A stretch of DNA of 64,000 bases from Agromyces sp. NDB4Y10 (GCF_001620055.1 NZ_LQGY01000014.1:231977-295976), one strand, 5' to 3'. Positions 33,616-42,694 are shown, counted from the stretch's first letter. A program made the numbers and translations. The notes: generated by a model from the sequence alone, not told the origin.

Positions 33616-34836
33616 ATGATCTTCGTGAGGGGACGGAGCCGGCCGGTCCAGGCGGCGACGGAGGACGACGAGCACGAGACGCGCGACGGAGCGGGCGGGC
33701 CGATCTGGAACGACCGCCTCGGCCACTGGTCGATCCGGAGCCTGCAGGTGCTCATCGTCGGCGCGCTCGCCGCGGTCTCGATCTGGGCGCTCCTGCAGAT
33801 CCGCCTGCTCGTGATCCCCGTGCTCGTCGCCCTCATCCTCGCCGCCGCGGCCGCACCGCTCGTCTCGCTCATGCGACGCAAGGGCTGGTCGCCGATGCTC
33901 GCCGCATGGACCACCCTCCTCGGCGGCATCATCGTGCTCGGCGGCGTCGTGACGCTCATCGTGTTCGCCGTGCGCGGCCAGTGGTCGCGACTGGCCGAGT
34001 CGGCCACCGAGGGCTTCGACGACCTCCTCGGATGGGTGCGCGACCTGCCGATCCCCATCGACCAGCAGCAGCTCGACGACGCGCGCGACGGCATCCTCGA
34101 ATTCGTCACGAGTGCCGAGTTCGGGCAGGGCGCGCTCGCCGGCGTCACCCAGGCCACCGAGTTCCTGACCGGGCTCGTGCTCATGATCGTGGTGCTGTTC
34201 TTCTTCCTCAAGGACGGCGACCGCATCTGGGCGTTCTTCCTCCGGCCGTTCCGCGGCAGCCGGCTCGAACGCGGTCGGCGTGTCGGCCGCACGAGCGTCC
34301 GCGTGCTCGGCGGCTACGTGCGCGGCACCGCGATCATCGCCTTCGTCGACGCGCTCTTCATCGGCCTCGGCCTCGCGATCCTGCAGGTGCCGCTCGCGCT
34401 GCCGCTCGCGGTGATCGTGTTCCTGCTCTCGTTCATCCCCATCGTCGGCGCCACGCTCGCCGGGGCGCTCGCCGCGCTCGTGGCCCTCGTCGCCAACGGG
34501 CCGATCGTCGCCCTCATCGTCATCGCGATCGTCATCGGCGTGAACCAGATCGAGGGCAACTTCCTGCAGCCGGTCGTCATGGCGCAGTCGCTGAAGCTCC
34601 ACCCCCTCGTCATCCTCATCGCGCTGACGGCCGGCACGATCCTCGGCGGCATCGTCGGCGCCGTCCTCGCGGTGCCGCTCACCGCGGTCGGCTGGGCCAT
34701 CGTCAAGGTGTGGGACCGCGATGACCCGACGATCGACCAGCGACGCACGTTCCGACGACGAACCCGGCGGGTCATCGAGGCCGGCCGCACCGAACCCGCC
34801 CGCGCCGACTCGGCCGGCGGGGTGCCCACCGCATGA
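33616..34836 (+). CDS. AI-2E family transporter (first of two in this window)
   Basis: The 406-residue protein has a charged N-terminus, eight or so membrane segments and the family's conserved C-terminal half: [53 protein letters not shown], and [21 protein letters not shown] (split around 309-330). Despite the name, few members export autoinducer-2; some are Na+/H+ antiporters. TAGGGT ends 6 nt before the ATG (leaderless). The stop overlaps the next gene by 4 bp. A second, diverged member is at 57206-58339. Confidence 0.9.
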   Translation: MIFVRGRSRPVQAATEDDEHETRDGAGGPIWNDRLGHWSIRSLQVLIVGALAAVSIWALLQIRLLVIPVLVALILAAAAAPLVSLMRRKGWSPMLAAWTTLLGGIIVLGGVVTLIVFAVRGQWSRLAESATEGFDDLLGWVRDLPIPIDQQQLDDARDGILEFVTSAEFGQGALAGVTQATEFLTGLVLMIVVLFFFLKDGDRIWAFFLRPFRGSRLERGRRVGRTSVRVLGGYVRGTAIIAFVDALFIGLGLAILQVPLALPLAVIVFLLSFIPIVGATLAGALAALVALVANGPIVALIVIAIVIGVNQIEGNFLQPVVMAQSLKLHPLVILIALTAGTILGGIVGAVLAVPLTAVGWAIVKVWDRDDPTIDQRRTFRRRTRRVIEAGRTEPARADSAGGVPTA

Positions 34837-35219
34837 ACCGCGGCATCCGCTCGACCCGCGGGCCGTCGCGCGCACCGACGGATGCCGCCCCGGCGCTGTT
34901 CACGGCCGCCGCGGCGAGCTACACGGCCAACTGCGCCCTCGGCGCCTCGGTCGCCGTGCGGCTCATCGACACCCGGAACTTCCGGTGGGTGCACCACGCC
35001 CTGTACATCGCCACGTTCGGGCTCGCGCTCGCCGCGTTCTCCTCGGCATGGTGGGGCCGGCCCCGCGACGCCGTCGGCTCGGCCGCGGCCGCGCTCGCCC
35101 CCGCCCTCGTGCCGCTCGCCGTCATCCCGTACGCGGGGACGCACACGCGGCGGCATCCGCTCATCGCCCTGACGGCCGCGCCGTTCATCGCCGCCGCCGC
35201 GATCCGATCCAGGAGGTAG
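34833..35219 (+). CDS. Small membrane protein, unknown function
   Basis: The 128-residue protein has three to four hydrophobic segments (near 18-45, 50-70, 82-98 and 108-124) and short basic loops. Its ATG overlaps the stop of the AI-2E gene (ATGA), showing translational coupling, and the next gene (nitroreductase) starts 5 bp after its stop. I do not recognise a family. Its function may be linked to either neighbour. Confidence 0.78.
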   Translation: MNRGIRSTRGPSRAPTDAAPALFTAAAASYTANCALGASVAVRLIDTRNFRWVHHALYIATFGLALAAFSSAWWGRPRDAVGSAAAALAPALVPLAVIPYAGTHTRRHPLIALTAAPFIAAAAIRSRR

Positions 35220-35224
35220 CCCGC

Positions 35225-36040
35225 ATGGAGCTGCTCGACGCCATCCGACGCCGCAAGACCACCAACGGCCCGTTCCTGCCCGACCCGGTCTCGGAAGAGC
35301 ACCAGCGCACCCTCATCGAGGCCGCCGGCCGGGCGCCGTCGCAGCTGAACAGCCAGCCGTGGCGGTTCGTGCTCATCGAGGACCGCTCGACCATCGAGGC
35401 CATCGCGCGCATCTCCGGCGAGAGCATGACCGAGGCGATGTCGAACGGCACGTTCTTCGAGCGCTACAAGCCGTACTTCCGCTTCAGCCAGGCCGAGATG
35501 GACGAGAAGCGCTCGGGCATGCTCTTCGACAAGCTGCCCTCGGCGCTGCGGCCGTTCACGTCGCAGGTGTTCACCAAGCGCGGGCAGAAGCTCATGAACA
35601 CGTTCGGGGTGCCGAAGACCCTCGGCGAGGAGAACCGCAAGCTCGTCGCCGGGTCGCCGCTGCTCATGGGCGTCATGCTCGACCGGTCGGAGTACCGGCC
35701 GGGGCAGTTGTCGTCGTTCTACTCGGTGTTCAGCATGGGCGCCGCGATGGAGAACGTGTGGCTCACGACCGTCGAGCTCGGGATGGGGATCCAGTTCATC
35801 TCGTTCCCCATGGAGGTGCCGGGCCGCTGGGAGGAGATCGTGCGCCTGCTCAAGGTGCCCGACGAGCTGGAGCTCATGGCCGTGTACCGGCTCGGGTACG
35901 TGCCCGTCGAGCAGCGGCGTCCGGCCATCGACTGGGTGAGCCACGAGCGCAAGCTGCCCTCGCAGGTGGTGTTCCGCGAGACGTGCGACACCCCGCAGAC
36001 CGGATGGGACGAGCCGCTCCACCGGCCCGCCGGGTCGTAG
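35225..36040 (+). CDS. Nitroreductase-family FMN oxidoreductase
   Basis: The 271-residue protein begins [20 protein letters not shown] and has [17 protein letters not shown] (about 38-54), the FMN-contact region, and [20 protein letters not shown] (about 176-195), the family's second conserved segment. The middle (75-150) is longer than in minimal nitroreductases, with a helical insertion containing [19 protein letters not shown]. The family reduces nitro, quinone or enone groups with NAD(P)H. GGAGG lies before the ATG at 35225. Coupled to the upstream membrane-protein gene. Confidence 0.9.
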   Translation: MELLDAIRRRKTTNGPFLPDPVSEEHQRTLIEAAGRAPSQLNSQPWRFVLIEDRSTIEAIARISGESMTEAMSNGTFFERYKPYFRFSQAEMDEKRSGMLFDKLPSALRPFTSQVFTKRGQKLMNTFGVPKTLGEENRKLVAGSPLLMGVMLDRSEYRPGQLSSFYSVFSMGAAMENVWLTTVELGMGIQFISFPMEVPGRWEEIVRLLKVPDELELMAVYRLGYVPVEQRRPAIDWVSHERKLPSQVVFRETCDTPQTGWDEPLHRPAGS

Positions 36041-36077
36041 CCCGCGCAGCCGGCGACCCGGGCGCGGAGGACGGCGG

Positions 36078-36545
36078 TCAGACGGCGGCGAGGTGCGCTT
36101 CGAGGCGGTCGAGCGCGGCGAGCTGGCCCTTCACGAGGAGCGTCCGCGCCTCCGCGACATCCGCCCACCGCGCCTGGTCGACCTCGGGGAACTCGGCCGT
36201 GCGCCCCGAGCGCGGCGGCCACTCCATCTCGAACGTGCCCGGCCGCAGCTCGGCCACCTCGAAGTCCGGCGCCTCGCCCGCGAACACGTGCAGCACCTTG
36301 CCCGACGACGCGCGCACGGTGCCGAGGTCGACGTAGTCGACGGATGGCGCGGGCACGCCGATCTCTTCGGCGAACTCCCGCAAGGCCGCGACCCGCGGCG
36401 ACTCATCGCCCTCGAGCAGCCCTTTCGGGATCGACCACGCCTGCTCGTGCCGCTTCGCCCAGAACGGCCCGCCCATGTGCGCGACGAACACCTGCAGGGC
36501 GGGACTCCGGCGGAACAGCAGGATGCCCGCGCTCGTCACCGGCAC
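36078..36545 (-). CDS. NUDIX hydrolase
   Basis: The 155-residue protein starts VPVTSAGILLFRRSPALQVF and contains a complete Nudix box beginning GLLEGDESPRVAALREF and ending AEEIGVP (about 52-74), which binds the divalent metal. It hydrolyses a nucleoside diphosphate linked to another group; the substrate is not predictable. A GTG at 36545 is taken as start, and a second GTG two codons later is possible. It follows a 35-residue membrane peptide gene by 13 bp on the same strand. Confidence 0.87.
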   Translation of the reverse strand: MPVTSAGILLFRRSPALQVFVAHMGGPFWAKRHEQAWSIPKGLLEGDESPRVAALREFAEEIGVPAPSVDYVDLGTVRASSGKVLHVFAGEAPDFEVAELRPGTFEMEWPPRSGRTAEFPEVDQARWADVAEARTLLVKGQLAALDRLEAHLAAV

Positions 36546-36558
36546 GATCGAGCCGGGC

Positions 36559-36666
36559 TCACTTGGGCTTGACGAACGACCACAGCGCCGCGACGGCGAG
36601 GACCCCGCCGACCGCCACGATCCCCCCGATCGCCAGCCAGAGCACCGTCTCGATGTCGATGTCCAT
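36559..36666 (-). CDS. 35-residue single-span membrane peptide
   Basis: The product begins MDIDIETVLWLAIGGIVAV and ends SFVKPK, one membrane helix with an acidic outer start and a basic cytoplasmic tail. GGGAGG stands just before the ATG, a good ribosome site, and the gene lies 13 bp upstream of the NUDIX gene in the same direction. The good ribosome site and the membrane-peptide pattern support it as real, although it is short enough for chance to remain possible. Confidence 0.6.
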   Translation of the reverse strand: MDIDIETVLWLAIGGIVAVGGVLAVAALWSFVKPK

Positions 36667-36800
36667 CCGCACCTCCCCGTGTGTGCGCCCCATTCTGCCG
36701 GGCCGGGCCTGCGCCGGGCCACCCCCGATTTCGCCGCCGCAGGTTGCCGCCGCGGCATCCGTCACTACGCTCGAAGCAACCGACGGAGGGGGACGGACGG

Positions 36801-37445
36801 ATGACGAAGGTGCTGGTCATCGGAGGGCACGGGCGGGTCGCGCAGCAGGTCGAGCGACTGCTGGCGGGCCGGGGCGACGAGGTGGACGCGGTGATCCGCA
36901 ACCCCGAGCACGCCGAGGACGTCGCGGCGACCGGGGCGAACCCGGTGGTGGCGGATGTCGAGACGCTCGACGTCGACGCGCTCGCCGAACTCATCGCCGG
37001 GCACGACGCGGTCGTGTGGTCGGCGGGCGCCGGCGGCGGCAACCCCGAGCGCACCCGCGCGGTCGACCACGACGCCGCGGTGCGATCGATGGATGCCGCC
37101 GAGCGCGCGGGCGTGCGCCGCTACGTGATGGTGTCGTACTTCGGTTCCCGCGTCGACCACCGCGTGCCCGCCGACAGCGCGTTCCGCCACTACGCCGACG
37201 CGAAGGCCGACGCCGACGAGCACCTGCGCTCGACCGGGCTCGACTACACGATCCTCGGCCCGTCGACGCTCGCCGACGGCCCCGGCACGGGCCGCATCGA
37301 CACGACCGGCGAGGAGAGCGGGCAGGTCGACCGCGCGGATGTCGCGGCAGTGGTGGTCGCGACGCTCGACGAGCCGGCGACGATCGGGCGCACCATCCGC
37401 TTCAACAACGGCGACACGCCCATCGCCGAGGCGCTGCGGGGCTGA
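36801..37445 (+). CDS. NAD(P)-binding SDR-like protein (NmrA/YwnB type)
   Basis: The 214-residue protein begins MTKVLVIGGHGRVAQQVERLL, with the Rossmann GGxGxxx motif GGHGRVA at about 8-14, and continues DAVIRNPEH, DAVVWSAGAGGG and RRYVMVSYFGS, then LDYTILGPSTLADGPGTG (about 156-173). It lacks the classical YxxxK of SDR enzymes in the usual place, but FRHYADAKADADEHL gives a Tyr and Lys nearby. Atypical SDRs of this type act as redox sensors or reductases. A GGAGGGGG stretch precedes the ATG. Confidence 0.9.
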   Translation: MTKVLVIGGHGRVAQQVERLLAGRGDEVDAVIRNPEHAEDVAATGANPVVADVETLDVDALAELIAGHDAVVWSAGAGGGNPERTRAVDHDAAVRSMDAAERAGVRRYVMVSYFGSRVDHRVPADSAFRHYADAKADADEHLRSTGLDYTILGPSTLADGPGTGRIDTTGEESGQVDRADVAAVVVATLDEPATIGRTIRFNNGDTPIAEALRG

Positions 37446-37451
37446 CCGCGC

Positions 37452-38393
37452 TCACTCGGTGAACGGCACGCTCCCCGCGCTGCAGTACGAGCCGGGGGAG
37501 TGCACGAGGTGCGCGATGCGCAACTCGGCCGCGTCGTCGCCGGTCGTCTCCGGGCGCAGCGCTGGGTCGAGGTTCCACGCGAACGGCGCGGCACCCGGGT
37601 TGGCGCGCGCGTGCTCGCGCAGCGCGACGGGCAGCAGGCGCAGGCGCCGGTCGATCCACTCGGCGTCCCAGGGTCCCTCGGCGAGGATCTGCTCGGCCGC
37701 GCGGAACTCGTAGTAGATCGTGCGGCGGAGCCGGTTGCCCGTGACCGCCTCGGAGCCGTGCACGACCATCACGTCGTGCACGAGCACGTCGCCGGGCTCG
37801 AGCTCGACCTGGATCACGCCGGGCGCATCCCACCCGTACTCCTCCTGGAGCTGGCACACGTCGACGGGTGCGAGGTGCGAGCCGGGCGCGACCCGCAGCG
37901 CGCCCTCGCCCGCGCGCGAGGCGTCGAGGTACACGTCGATGTTGAAGATGCGGTGCGTGCGCGGGTGCACGGCGTCCTGGTGCCAGTCGATCGCGGCGCC
38001 GTCGCCCTCGTCCTTGAACACGAGCGACTCGTAGGTCGGCACGAAGTCCGGTCCGGCGAGGCTCTCGGCGATGCCCAGCACGGCGGGGCTGCCGAGCAGC
38101 TCCAGCGACGCCGCCTGGCCCTTGGCGTGCAGGTAGTCGACGCGAAACATGCGGCGCTCGCCGCCCCGCGTGGCCCACTGGTAGTCGGATGCCGCGGGGT
38201 CGCTCTCGTCGAGCGCGCAGCCGTCGGCGATCCACGCGTCTGCGGCGTCCTGCAGGCGGGCGAGCGTCGCGGTGGGGATGCGCCCGCGCAGCACGAGGTA
38301 GCCGTGCTCGTCGAAGAAGCGCACCTGCTCGGGCGTCAGGTGGTGGTCGGCAGCGGATGCCGCGGCGCGGGCGGCGGGCTCGGCGAGGGTCAT
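37452..38393 (-). CDS. Phytanoyl-CoA dioxygenase (PhyH) family protein
   Basis: The 313-residue protein is an Fe(II)/2-oxoglutarate oxygenase. The metal triad His-x-Asp...His shows as IDWHQDAVHP (about 134-143) and, later, VHDVMVVHGSEAVTGNRLRR (about 202-221), the second also carrying the Arg that holds 2-oxoglutarate. The opening HLTPEQVRFFDEHGYLVLRG is standard for the family. Substrates range from phytanoyl-CoA to ectoine and natural products. It is divergent from an AraC regulator with about 90 bp between them, so it is likely induced by its own substrate. Confidence 0.9.
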   Translation of the reverse strand: MTLAEPAARAAASAADHHLTPEQVRFFDEHGYLVLRGRIPTATLARLQDAADAWIADGCALDESDPAASDYQWATRGGERRMFRVDYLHAKGQAASLELLGSPAVLGIAESLAGPDFVPTYESLVFKDEGDGAAIDWHQDAVHPRTHRIFNIDVYLDASRAGEGALRVAPGSHLAPVDVCQLQEEYGWDAPGVIQVELEPGDVLVHDVMVVHGSEAVTGNRLRRTIYYEFRAAEQILAEGPWDAEWIDRRLRLLPVALREHARANPGAAPFAWNLDPALRPETTGDDAAELRIAHLVHSPGSYCSAGSVPFTE

Positions 38394-38483
38394 GTCGGTC
38401 CTTCCTGTCGGCGGGTTCGCATCTCACGGTAGGTCGCACGATCGAGCAGGTCTTCCTGTCGAATGTGCGAGGATTCCGGGATC

Positions 38484-39320
38484 ATGAGCTTCGACGTCGA
38501 CGCAAGCGCACACGGAGCGAGGTCGTTCGGGCTCTCCTGCTGGCAGGGCGCGACCGCCGCCATGACGGTTGCGCACCGGCACGACGACCTCGAGCTCAAC
38601 CTCTCGCCGGGCGGCCTCGACTACCTCGTCGACGGACGCGCCGTGCACATCCCGCCGCGCACGCTCGCGCTGTTCTGGGCGGCGAGGCCGCACCAGCTCC
38701 TGACCGACGCGTCGCGCGGCCTCGTCTCGTGGCTCACCGTCCCGCTCGGGACGGCGCTCGGCTGGCGGCTGCCCGGCGGGATGGTCCCGCGCCTGCTCGC
38801 GGGCGGATTCGCGCTGGTCCCCGCCGGGCCGGGGCTCGACCTCGAGGGTCGGGTCGGCGTGTGGGCCGGGGAACTCGCGGCGGGCGGCGAGGCCCGGCGT
38901 GCGGCATCCGCTGAGATCGAGGGGTTCGTGGGTCGGGCCGCGCTCGCCGCATCCGAGCCGCGAGCGGTCGAGTCGGCGGTCGCGGCCGGCGGCGGGCTGC
39001 GCCCGGACGCCGCCGCGATGGCCGCGTGGATCTCGGAGCACGCCGACGAGGAGGTGCGCGTCGACGACGTGGCACGCCAGGTGCACCTCGCACCGCAGCA
39101 CGCCATGACCGTGTTCCGCCGGGCGCTCGGGATCACGATCGGCGAGTACCTCGCGCAGTGCCGCGTGGCGCGGGCCCAGCACCTGCTGCTCACGACCGAC
39201 CTCGCGGTGCCCGACGTTGGCCACGCCGCCGGGTTCCGGTCGCAGAGCCAGTTCTACGCGCGCTTCCGCGAGCGCTGCGGCGAGGCGCCCGCGGCGTACC
39301 GCCGCCGCCTGCGCCCCTGA
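38484..39320 (+). CDS. AraC-family regulator, probable partner of the PhyH-like oxygenase
   Basis: The 278-residue protein has an N-terminal cupin-like sensing region (about 5-120; HRHDDLELNLSPGGLDYLVDG) and two C-terminal helix-turn-helix units (about 180-278; VRVDDVARQVHLAPQHAMTVF and VPDVGHAAGFRSQSQFYARF). An in-frame ATG seven codons upstream (38463) is an alternative start. AGGA lies 11 nt before the chosen ATG. The gene is divergent from the PhyH-family gene and is expected to regulate it. AraC plus PhyH pairs are, in my recollection, common in bacteria that use small plant- or host-derived compounds. Confidence 0.9.
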   Translation: MSFDVDASAHGARSFGLSCWQGATAAMTVAHRHDDLELNLSPGGLDYLVDGRAVHIPPRTLALFWAARPHQLLTDASRGLVSWLTVPLGTALGWRLPGGMVPRLLAGGFALVPAGPGLDLEGRVGVWAGELAAGGEARRAASAEIEGFVGRAALAASEPRAVESAVAAGGGLRPDAAAMAAWISEHADEEVRVDDVARQVHLAPQHAMTVFRRALGITIGEYLAQCRVARAQHLLLTTDLAVPDVGHAAGFRSQSQFYARFRERCGEAPAAYRRRLRP

Positions 39321-39337
39321 CCGTCCTCCCCGTGATG

Positions 39338-39438
39338 CGTTTCTCAGGAGCGCCGGCGGAGGATCGCGGAACGCGGCCCCGACCCGCGCGTCGGTTCCGG
39401 GATCGCGCGATCCGGCCGGGCGTGTCTCCTGAGAAACG
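39338..39438. repeat. 101-bp element with 13-bp perfect terminal inverted repeats
   Basis: CGTTTCTCAGGAG (39338-39350) and its exact complement CTCCTGAGAAACG (39426-39438) bracket a GC-rich core that also contains the palindrome GGATCGCGCGATCC. It fills the gap between convergent araC and lacI genes. It could be a small non-autonomous mobile element, an extragenic repeat or a bidirectional terminator. No direct target duplication is obvious. Confidence 0.6.
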
Positions 39439-39459
39439 GAGGAGGAGCGGAACGGCCGG

Positions 39460-40482
39460 TCAGGCGGAGTCGCGCCAGACGATCTCGCAGTCGAGGCGGC
39501 GCTCGGCCGGCGTGTCCTCGCCGCGGAGGCGGTCGAGCACGAGCTCGGCCGCGCCCGCCCCGAGGCCCGCCGCGGGCTGCCGCACGGTCGAGAGCGGCGG
39601 CGTCGTGCGACGGGCCCAGGCGCTGTCGTCGAACCCCACCACCCCGACGTCCTCGGGAACCCGGCGTCCCGCCTCCTTGAGCGCCTCGATCGCGCCCGCG
39701 GCCACCGCGTCGGACGCGGCGAACACCCCGTCGAGGTCGGGCGCGCGCTCGAGCAGGCGGCGCATGCCGTCGCGCCCGGCGGAGTACGAGTAGAGCGGAA
39801 CGGGTTCGACGAGGGTCTCGTCGAACCGGTCGCCGAGGGCGGCGCGGAAGCCGCTCAGCCGGTCGGCGCCCGAGTCGCGGTCGAGGGCGGCGGCGATCAT
39901 GCCGATGCGTGAGCGGCCGGTGGCGGCCAGTCGTTCGGTGATCGCGCTCGCCGCGCCGCGGTTGTCGATCACCACGAATGACGCCGTGCTGGCGGCGCCC
40001 GGCGGATGGCCGACGTACGCCGCGGGCAGCTGCAGGCGCTCGACGACGCGCGTGATCGGGTCGTCGGCGCGCGCGGAGACGATGACGACGCCGTCGACGA
40101 GGCCGCCCGAGAGGTAGCGGGCGACGCGCTCGGTGTCGCGTTCGGTGTCGACGATGAGCACGGCCATCTGGTGGTCGGCCTCGGACAGTCGCGCATTCGC
40201 GCCGAGCAGGATCTCGCCGATGTTGGGGTCCTCGACGAAGAGCGAGTGCGGCTCGTGGACGATGAAGCCGACGGCCTGGGTGCGCTGCATCACGAGGTTG
40301 CGCGCCGCCGTGTTCGGCACGTAGCCGACCTTGGCGATGGCCGCCTCGATGGCCTCGCGCGCGGCGGCGGAGACGTAGCGCTCGCCGTTGACGTAGCGGC
40401 TCACGGTGCCGCGGGAGACGCCGGCCTCGAGGGCCACGTCGTGCACCGTGGCGCGCTTCGCGCGGGCCCGCTTCGTCGTCAT
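39460..40482 (-). CDS. LacI-family repressor of the GH42/ABC operon
   Basis: The 340-residue protein has a LacI helix-turn-helix (about 10-60; TVHDVALEAGVSRGTVSRYV) and a periplasmic-binding-like sugar domain (about 70-335; VGFIVHEPHSLF, GVFAASDAVAAGAIEALKEAG, DVGVVGFDDSAWARRTTPPLSTVRQP). The ATG at 40482 is fixed by TACAGT, which ends 7 nt before it; the GTG three codons earlier would fall inside that spacer. It is divergent from the beta-galactosidase operon, where two palindromes TGTG(T/C)ACGTTCACA are its likely operators. Galactose or a galactoside is the probable inducer. Confidence 0.93.
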   Translation of the reverse strand: MTTKRARAKRATVHDVALEAGVSRGTVSRYVNGERYVSAAAREAIEAAIAKVGYVPNTAARNLVMQRTQAVGFIVHEPHSLFVEDPNIGEILLGANARLSEADHQMAVLIVDTERDTERVARYLSGGLVDGVVIVSARADDPITRVVERLQLPAAYVGHPPGAASTASFVVIDNRGAASAITERLAATGRSRIGMIAAALDRDSGADRLSGFRAALGDRFDETLVEPVPLYSYSAGRDGMRRLLERAPDLDGVFAASDAVAAGAIEALKEAGRRVPEDVGVVGFDDSAWARRTTPPLSTVRQPAAGLGAGAAELVLDRLRGEDTPAERRLDCEIVWRDSA

Positions 40483-40509
40483 GCGACTCACTGTAGCGGC
40501 GGCGGGGTG

Positions 40510-40598
40510 TTGACACGGATGCCGCGCGGTGCCATTCTGTGTACGTTCACAGAAATCGCGAGGCCGACCCGCTCACGCGAAACTGTGCACGTTCACAG
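40510..40598 (+). promoter_or_regulatory. Promoter and two LacI operators of the GH42 operon
   Basis: TTGACA (40510-40515) and CATTCT (40533-40538) with a 17-bp spacer form the promoter. The near-palindrome CTGTGTACGTTCACAG (40537-40552) overlaps the -10 box and start site, and CTGTGCACGTTCACAG (40583-40598) lies 46 bp downstream. Both have the central CG of LacI-family sites and differ at one base. Confidence 0.85.
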
Positions 40599-40603
40599 GT
40601 TCA

Positions 40604-42694
40604 ATGACGATCACCGGGAGCACCGTGGACCACCACGCGACGACGCTGGCGCCGATCCCGCCGCAGCAGGCCGAGCCTGCACCCGCCGCCGCCCGCCCCC
40701 GCTTCCAGCACCAGGGCATCGCCTTCGGCTGCGACTACAACCCCGAGCAGTGGGACCCGGCCGTCTGGCGCGAGGACGTCGCGCTCATGCGCGAGGCCGG
40801 CGTCGACCTCGTCGCCATCAACATCTTCGGCTGGGCCGCGCTGCAGGGTCCCGACGGCGCCTTCGACTTCTCCGCGCTCGACGAGGTCGTCGACCTCCTC
40901 CACGAGGCCGGCATCCGCATCAACCTCGGCACCGGCACCTCCTCGCCGCCCCCGTGGCTCACCACGCGGCACCCCGAGATCCTGCCCGTCGTCGCGGACG
41001 GCACCACGCGGTTCCCCGGCGGCCGCCAGGCCTGGTGCCCGAGCTCGCCCGTGTTCCGCCGTGCGGCGCTGAAGCTCGTCGACGCGGTCGCCGAGCGCTA
41101 CGGCCGGCACCCCGCGGTCGCGCTGTGGCACGTGTCGAACGAGCTCGGCTGCCACAACGCGCTCTGCCACTGCGACGAGAGCACGCGCACCTTCCGGCGC
41201 TGGCTCCGCGCCCGGTACGGCACGATCGCCGAGCTGAACCGCGCCTGGGGCACGAGCTTCTGGAGCCAGCGGTACACCGACTGGGACGAGATCCTCACCC
41301 CCAAGCTCACCCTCTCCAGCCGCAACCCGGGCCAGGTGCTCGACTTCCACCGGTTCTCGTCCGAGCAGCTGCTCGACCACTACCGGGCGGAGGCCGCCGT
41401 CATCCGTCGCCGCAGCGACCTGCCCATCACGACGAACTTCATGGTCACCGCGCACATCCGGAACCTCGACTACTGGTCGTGGGCACCCGACATGGACGTC
41501 ATCGCGAACGACCACTACCTCGACCACCGGCTCGGCGAGCCGCGCACCGAACTGGCCTTCGCGGCCGACCTGACCCGCGGCCTCGCGGGCGGCGAGCCCT
41601 GGCTGCTCATGGAGCACTCCACCGGATCGGTCAACTGGCAGCCCGTGAACCTCGCGAAGGAACCCGGCCAGCTGCTGCGCAACTCGCTCGCCCACGTCGC
41701 GCGCGGTGCGGACGGCGTCTGCTTCTTCCAGTGGAGGGCCTCGCTGCAGGGCTCCGAGAAGTTCCACTCCGCACTGGTGCCGCACGCGGGCACCGACTCC
41801 GCCCTCTGGCGCGAGGTCGTCGAGCTCGGCCGCATCGTCGGCGCGCTCGACGAGGTCGCAGGCACGCGCGTGCAGGCCGACGTCGCGCTCCTGTTCTCGT
41901 GGGAGTCGTGGTGGGCCTCCGACGCCGAGACCCGGCCGACCCACGCCATCGAGTACCTCGACCAGGTGCACGCGCTCTACGGGGCGCTGCACGACCTCGG
42001 CGTGAGCGTCGACGTCGTCCGCCCCGGCGCCGATCTCAGCGGCTACCGCCTCGTCGTCGTCCCGGGCCTCTACCTCGTCGGCGACGAGGACGCCGCCGCG
42101 CTCGACGCGGCCGTGGCATCCGGCACCCACGTGCTCGTCACGTTCTACAGCGGCATCGTCGACGAGCACGACCGGGTGCGACCCGGCGGGTACCCCGGCG
42201 CCTGGCGCGACCTGCTCGGCGTCCGCGTCGAGGAGTTCACGCCCGTGCTCCCCGGCACGCCGCTCGTCCTCGAGTCCGGCGCGGCCGCCTCGCTGTGGGC
42301 CGAACGGGTCGAGGCGACGGATGCCGCGGTGCTCGACCGCTTCGCCGACGGCCCCGCCGCCGGCCGCCCCGCCGTGACCCGCCGCGCCGGCAGCTCCGGC
42401 GCGGGCGACGCCTGGTACCTCGCCACGCTGCTCGAGCGCGACGACCTGCTCGACCTCGTCGGCCGGGTCGTGGAGGGTGCCGGCGCGGCATCCGCCCCCG
42501 CCGCCGGCGCCGACGTCGAGATCACGCGCCGCATCGCCGAGGGCCGGGCGTACACCTTCGTCGTGAACCACGGCGCCGACGCCGTCGAGGTCGACGCGCG
42601 CGGCACCGAACTCGTGACCGGAACCGTCGCGGACGGGCGCCTCGCGGTGCCCGCCGGCGCGGTCCGGGTGATCAGAGAGGAGGACGCGGAATGA
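40604..42694 (+). CDS. GH42 beta-galactosidase
   Basis: The 696-residue protein shows the GH42 order: AFGCDYNPEQWDPAVWREDV (about 41-60), acid/base Glu in WHVSNELGCHN, a zinc-type cysteine cluster in CHNALCHCDE, nucleophile Glu in WLLMEHSTGSVNWQP, then a trimerisation-type domain from about 400 to 600 (VVVPGLYLVGDEDAAALD) and a C-terminal beta domain. It releases galactose from beta-galactosides inside the cell, as there is no signal peptide. The ATG at 40604 has little ribosome site; a GTG at 40625 preceded by GGGAG is an alternative. The stop overlaps the next gene by 4 bp. Confidence 0.94.
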   Translation: MTITGSTVDHHATTLAPIPPQQAEPAPAAARPRFQHQGIAFGCDYNPEQWDPAVWREDVALMREAGVDLVAINIFGWAALQGPDGAFDFSALDEVVDLLHEAGIRINLGTGTSSPPPWLTTRHPEILPVVADGTTRFPGGRQAWCPSSPVFRRAALKLVDAVAERYGRHPAVALWHVSNELGCHNALCHCDESTRTFRRWLRARYGTIAELNRAWGTSFWSQRYTDWDEILTPKLTLSSRNPGQVLDFHRFSSEQLLDHYRAEAAVIRRRSDLPITTNFMVTAHIRNLDYWSWAPDMDVIANDHYLDHRLGEPRTELAFAADLTRGLAGGEPWLLMEHSTGSVNWQPVNLAKEPGQLLRNSLAHVARGADGVCFFQWRASLQGSEKFHSALVPHAGTDSALWREVVELGRIVGALDEVAGTRVQADVALLFSWESWWASDAETRPTHAIEYLDQVHALYGALHDLGVSVDVVRPGADLSGYRLVVVPGLYLVGDEDAAALDAAVASGTHVLVTFYSGIVDEHDRVRPGGYPGAWRDLLGVRVEEFTPVLPGTPLVLESGAAASLWAERVEATDAAVLDRFADGPAAGRPAVTRRAGSSGAGDAWYLATLLERDDLLDLVGRVVEGAGAASAPAAGADVEITRRIAEGRAYTFVVNHGADAVEVDARGTELVTGTVADGRLAVPAGAVRVIREEDAE

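Noticed and set aside
32830..34875. N-terminal extension of the ureohydrolase frame, about 680 codons on the minus strand
   Set aside because: It is antisense to the XRE-cupin and AI-2E genes and is low-complexity. The real start is the ATG at 32829 beside the TTGAGA repeats.
40006..42690. Long plus-strand open frame extending upstream of the GH42-operon permease
   Set aside because: The first ~900 codons run through the lacI gene and the GH42 gene out of frame and are Arg-rich. Only the part from 42691 is a real permease.
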